64,000 nucleotides of DNA from Dryomyza anilis (Eukaryota; Arthropoda; Insecta; Diptera; Dryomyzidae), in the NCBI GenBank assembly GCA_951804985.1, contig OX638131.1, positions 3,224,001 through 3,288,000 on the forward strand. The letters run 5' to 3'. A model generated the notes under the pieces. The model did no database searches and was not told the origin of the DNA. It saw nothing but the letters and a program-made list of their open reading frames with translations. Both the position numbers and the translations under genes were made by a program. Of the stretch, positions 59,801 to 64,000 are shown piece by piece. Position 1 is the stretch's first letter, and each line of letters begins with the position of its first letter.

Positions 59801-62800
59801 ACATGATTCATTGCATTGAAGAACAATTCATAATATTAATGAATAACGACGTCAATGTTATGAACTCTTAGTAACTATCGAAAAAGTGTAGTTGTTAAAA
59901 AAATTCATAATATTTATGAATAAATTCATCATATTGAAGAATTTTTTTTTCTGTGTATATGTACATCATATTTAAGAATTCTGTTCATTAAACCAAATTT
60001 CAATCAAAATATTTATTTTTCGTTCATTTTTTGCCGTACTTAATTCTCAGCGCTTATTTTTTTTTTCAAAATAGTTTTCTTCGAATTTTTTTTTTCGGAA
60101 TTTTTTTTTTACATTTTTTTTTCTTTAATTTTTTAAATAAAATTTTCTAAAAAAATAGTTTTTTTTTTGAAAATTTCGTAAAAAATATTACATTCATAAA
60201 TATTATGAAGAAATTCTTCAATATGACGATTCAATTCATTGTATTGAATATTTCGTTCTTCATTATGATGTTCGATAGTACGAACAATTTCAAATATATA
60301 TAATGAATGTATTCATTAATATGTTATTTAATGAACGGTGGTAACAATATAATGAATCTGGTGGTTGGTGAAAAAATTCATAATATTTATGAATAAATTC
60401 ATCATATTGATGAATTTTATTTTCTGTGCAGTTTTCTACGCCACATTATATTTATATAATAATTACATTTATTTATTCCAAAATATAGCTGAATTTTTCG
60501 AGGAAATTTAATTTTTAAAGAATAGTTTAATTTAAAATTTGAGAGTTAAATTTAGAGAAAATTAAATTTTTTAGGGGAGACTTGAATTTTTTAAGAAAAA
60601 TGGAATTTCGTAAAAAAAAATGTTTGTGAAAAATTTAATATTTTTGGGAAAAATTGAAATTATTTAATAAATTAAAAAACAAAAACTTATATTTTCGAGA
60701 AAAATTTGGTTTATAATTTTTAATGATAATTGTTTTTTTTTTTTTTGACCTGCTGAATATTTGGTAATAATTGATTTTTCGTTTAAAATAGTATTTTTTA
60801 CTAGTTAAAATTAATCAGTAAGGATAAAATCCCAGTAGATGAAATAATTGAAATGAAAAATGAAAAAATAAAGTTTTAATTTTAAGAAAAAACATAAAAC
60901 CATTAACATTCAAATACTTTTTCCATCCATAGATACAACCGGCATTGTTTCGCGAGGTTGTTACAAAAACGATGGTGAAGCTACTGCTGCCACATGTGCT
61001 GCCTCAAATTGTTACCTATGTGAAACAGACAGCTGCAACAAAAACATAATTTGTAAGAATTGCAACTCCTCACAAGATCCCGACTGTGCCAAAACAGACG
61101 CGACCAAGCTCACTTTTAATTCGGTCTGCGCCGCAGATCAAACGAAATGCATTAAAACTGTTAATGCTGACAAACATGTGCTACGCTCATGCGCCACCAC
61201 CACCCAAGCAGACTGCGACACCGCAACCTGCAAAACCTGCAACATTGGTAACTGCAACACCGACATCTTTCCCCTCAATCGCCTGCAATGTTATCAGTGT
61301 GCCAATGGTGCCAACTGTGACAACGTGCAGGCCAGCGGCGCCACCACAAAATCAACACCCTGTCTCCTCTACGTTGCCGATGACAAATGCTACACGTTTG
61401 GCACAGACGCCGCAAATATCAAACGCGGATGTGTCTCCGACACAGATCACGACGTGAACAAATGCTCCACACCCGAGTCAAGCGAAGCGTGTTTGGCATG
61501 CGCTACTTCCGGGTGCAACTCGCGAGACTACGAACGTGACCAGCTAATGTGCATGCAATGCAGCACGACAACGAGCAAGGACTGCATTTGGGCTCAGGCT
61601 ACCACCGATACCAAGAAATGTGAAAAGAAGCTGCTGTACTGGCAAGAGGACACCTGCTACACGGAGAAACTGGGGGAGAATGGTATCGCTCGGGGTTGCT
61701 TCTATGATCGCACAACACCCTGCTCGGCACCAAATTGCGAGACATGTGTCGGTACCGCCGGCTGCAACAACAAGGAGGGAGAGTTCACCTGCATACGTTG
61801 TCGCAGTGACATGGATGCAAAATGCAGAAAAGAACCTTCAAAACTTCCCGGCCAAAAATGTCGTAACGCTGTAACGAAGGGAAACGATATATGTTACTTC
61901 GGTTCATGGAGTAAGTATGCAATAGAACTATTTCGTTAGGTGGGGGGCTTCATTTGTCATGATTCAATAAAACCGTGGTGACGGGAACTTTTAACTTTTC
62001 TGGCGAGGTTAACCTTGTCCGGTAGGCTTGTGACGATTAACGAATCAACATCTTTTTGTGAAAGTTTGCACTATAGTGGTACCCACAACAGTGGTAATTC
62101 AACATCTTTGGGCTCGTATTATGGAGGCCTCAATTATTAAACGCCCTCAGTATGCAGCTTCTGCAGTTGATGATTCATCAAGGTCTGCAATCACTCAAAT
62201 ATATAAGAAAGCTAGAAGCCTGGAAAGAAAGAGAGAGACCGATACCTAATTGAAAGCTAAACTTCCATTGGAAACTATATTCAGAACTCTGAAGACAGAG
62301 GTCATGTTATCCGAGATTCAAGTGAACAGAGGCAGATAAAAAATCGAAAGAGATTCAGACACCTTTTCTTTTCCAGCTACCACAGCACAATACAATAGAT
62401 TAATGGAGGTTACTCCGACTGAAGTCTTTCTTTCTGTTGCTGTTCTGATGGCAACTGAAAAAATCCTCGATATTGCTGCGTGTCACCGCAGTTCCCATAA
62501 CTTGACAATTTTAAACTCTAGGTCGTTTTTTGGTCCAGTTCCATGTCTCAGAACAGCATTCATCAATTTCGACGATCCGCAAGGTTCCGTACTACACCCG
62601 TGTCTATTTCTGTTTTTTATCAATGACCTGCTGTCATTGACCTAAAATCCAATCCATTTTTTTGCAAATGTATTCAATGTGACTTCCGTTGAAATGATCA
62701 TAGATTTGATGTGTCGGCTTTGTTTTTCTGAAACGGTACAAGACATACTTCACTCCTGCTAGTTTCCAAATCATTTTTGGAATAGCTGGACCATATACAT

Positions 62801-63850
62801 CAGAGTTCGATATACATATTTAATAGGTGATGAAAATATTTCATCCTCTATTGATTCTCTCCAGCACCGAAGAACAGTGTGGTAAGAAATAGATGGTCGG
62901 ATTCCACCATGTCGTCAGTGCTCTTGTTCTACTCGGGCGTTGAACTTTCTTGGTATTACAAATGGACGTCAAAATAAAATAGGGAAGGCATGTCCAACTC
63001 GTAATCTCCGAATAAAATAGAGTCTGTTATCTCTCAAACGTCCCTCCCATAAACTCAATATCTGCTTTACGGATATTAAGAAGTCTCTTGACGTTATGAG
63101 TTCAATATGACTTCCGTTGAAATTATCATAGATGTATCGAAAAAAGCGGCCTCTGACTTACGAACTGTCTACAAAACCTATATTCGGATTATAATGGAAT
63201 ACAAATCGCATCCAAATAATTTTTGGAGAACCTGGACAACAACGTTCGATATACATATTTAATAGGTGATGGAAATATTTCATCTTCTATTGATTTTCTC
63301 GAGCGCCGAAGAATCGTATGGTAAGAAATACATGGTCGGATTCCACCATGTCGTCATGGCTCTTTTTCTACTCGGGCGCTGAACCTTCTTGGTATTACAA
63401 ATGGATGTCAAAAAGAAATATGCCCCTTCATTATTAATGTAGGGAAGGTATGTCCAACTCGTTTAGCTTCACTGGATGCATAATTAACAAAAGCCTCTGT
63501 TTTTGGTCTCATTTTTCATTTTGACCATCGCTCAAATATATGTTTAATTCAATTTATTAAATTAGCTATTGATATGCCTGCTGTAGGTTATAATTAAAAC
63601 AAGTATTTAATAAGATGGTTTTTTAAGTTCTAACAAATAAACACTTATTACAGATGATGTTGCCATACGTGGATGCTTGGTAGATACCGATGAACGCCAA
63701 AAAATCGTTTGCAACGATAAGAAAAATGGCCAGTGTGACACATGCATTGGCGTCAATTGCAACACCGGCAAAATCAATGGAGCGGCGAGCATGAAAATCG
63801 CCAGTAGTCTCTTTGTTGCGGCATTCTTTCTATTGTGGCGTCTGCATTAA
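56895..63850 (+). CDS. Gene 5: five-domain Ly6/DUF753-like GPI-anchored protein
   Basis: Exons are 56895-56976, 57037-57153, 60933-61910 and 63654-63850; introns of 60, 3,779 and 1,743 bp are all phase 1. The product is 457 residues. A signal peptide (1 to about 25, CFAGLAIVFFLAATVNA region) is followed by five tandem ten-cysteine domains at about 33-102, 107-175, 186-262, 273-345 and 353-429. Each runs C-x2-C ... C ... C-x(6-11)-C-Y/F/I ... RGC (RSC in domain 2) ... C ... C-x2-C-x4-CN. The hydrophobic tail (SLFVAAFFLLWRLH) suggests GPI anchoring. The pattern fits DUF753 (uPAR/Ly6 clan) repeat proteins of flies. Introns 2 and 3 fall at the same place in domains 1 and 5, between Cys5 and Cys6. 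It has no mucin insert and no furin site. Function unknown. Confidence 0.9.
57230..57299. repeat. 70-bp hairpin in gene 5 intron 2
   Basis: GTCTAAATAGACAATCAA near 57231 is mirrored by TTGATTGTCTATTTAGAGAC at 57281-57300. The AATTTTACGACT/AGTCGCAAAATT blocks are also paired around a 7-base loop. It lies 75 bp after the exon 2 donor. Confidence 0.75.
57305..59758. other. Gene 5 intron 2, left part, AT-rich with MITE traces
   Basis: 57305-57450 has ends and interior (ATCCAGAAAAAACT, ATTGGTCAATAGGATG) of the CACCCAGAAAA MITE family, and 58430-58575 similar words (AATAATTGTACCATTAATTA). The rest is AT-rich with no recognisable gene. A (TA)n run sits at 59739-59757. Confidence 0.4.
59760..60440 (-). 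mobile_element. Palindrome-rich dispersed repeat(s) in gene 5 intron 2
   Basis: ATTCATCATATTGATGAA-type palindromes with a central poly-T tract (60056-60175). The right part (60180-60440) is the reverse complement of 50830-50960, including the CACCAACCACCAGATTCAT block. The left part (59760-59945) is probably a separate partial copy. Confidence 0.6.
62060..63480 (+). pseudogene. Decayed non-LTR retrotransposon in gene 5 intron 3
   Basis: Frame 62571-62642 encodes DDPQGSVLHPCLFLFFINDL, the PQGSVLSP-LF--YINDL motif of reverse transcriptase with substitutions. The 3' portion contains two tandem copies (offset about 428 bp, from about 62680 and 63109) of a segment with GACTTCCGTTGAAATRATCA, GTTCGATATACATATTTAAT, GGTCGGATTCCACCATGTCG and TCTACTCGGGC. 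These also match the LINE end at 28541. It is interrupted by stops and frameshifts throughout, so it is dead. The intron boundaries of gene 5 enclose it. Confidence 0.68.
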
Positions 63851-63924
63851 ATTTGGAGAAGTTACATGGAGCTTAGTATTAAATATCATATAAAAAAACT
63901 AATAATTATATTTATTAAAAGTTT

Positions 63925-63930
63925 AATAAA
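63925..63930 (+). terminator. Poly(A) signal of gene 5
   Basis: AATAAA 75 bp after the gene 5 stop codon. Confidence 0.55.
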
Positions 63931-64000
63931 GTTTATTAATTTTTGACAAAAAACTTCTATTTCATTTTGTTAGCATATTATACCAAATATGTATTTGAAG

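Overview
The window is nuclear DNA of an insect, most likely a brachyceran (higher) fly. It is very AT-rich. It carries spliced genes with standard GT/AG introns and AATAAA signals, CAAA-ATG start contexts and one fly-type TATA + TCAGTC core promoter. It also holds INE-1/DINE-1-type Helitron derivatives ('TTATACCCTACAC...' start, tandem GTCT runs, terminal 'ATAGTCGG' hairpin), a family known from Drosophila and other flies. The species cannot be named from sequence alone.

The coding content is one head-to-tail cluster of five plus-strand genes, assembled here from 16 exons. All encode secreted, probably GPI-anchored proteins of the Ly6/uPAR three-finger (DUF753-like) type: gene 1 (895-2777, first exon upstream of the window), gene 2 (14678-26916), gene 3 (40506-46421), gene 4 (49927-53620) and gene 5 (56895-63850). 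All introns are phase 1. Gene 5 is a string of five ordinary ten-cysteine domains (50 Cys). Genes 1-4 each have one ten-cysteine domain with a long Ser/Thr/Pro-rich mucin-like segment (152-369 residues) inserted between cysteines 4 and 5, where the gene 5 domains have only 6-11 residues. In genes 2, 3 and 4 the insert ends in a furin-type site (RQRR, RRRR, RHRR) shortly before cysteine 5. With canonical Ly6 disulfides, the cleaved product would be a two-chain, disulfide-held, membrane-anchored mucin. This split-domain mucin cluster is the most interesting thing in the window. Genes 1/2 and 3/4 look like paralogue pairs.

The rest, over 85% of the window, is intron and intergenic DNA packed with repeats. 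There are three 1.2-1.4 kb arrays of one 19-bp satellite (4691-6050, 12816-14030, and inverted at 30220-31483). There are several INE-1-like copies and fragments, some tied to 15-bp minisatellites, and several MITE/foldback families. Three MITE copies lie in gene 2 intron 1, a perfect 40-bp TIR element lies at 54220-54474, and a MITE sits in a tRNA-derived SINE with TA target duplication. Non-LTR retrotransposon remnants occur at 28541-28960 and in gene 5 intron 3. A few GC-richer, apparently single-copy islands (6230-6960, 12100-12780, 19340-19700, 23100-23340) are the best candidates for regulatory DNA. I saw no convincing functional tRNA, rRNA or CRISPR feature.
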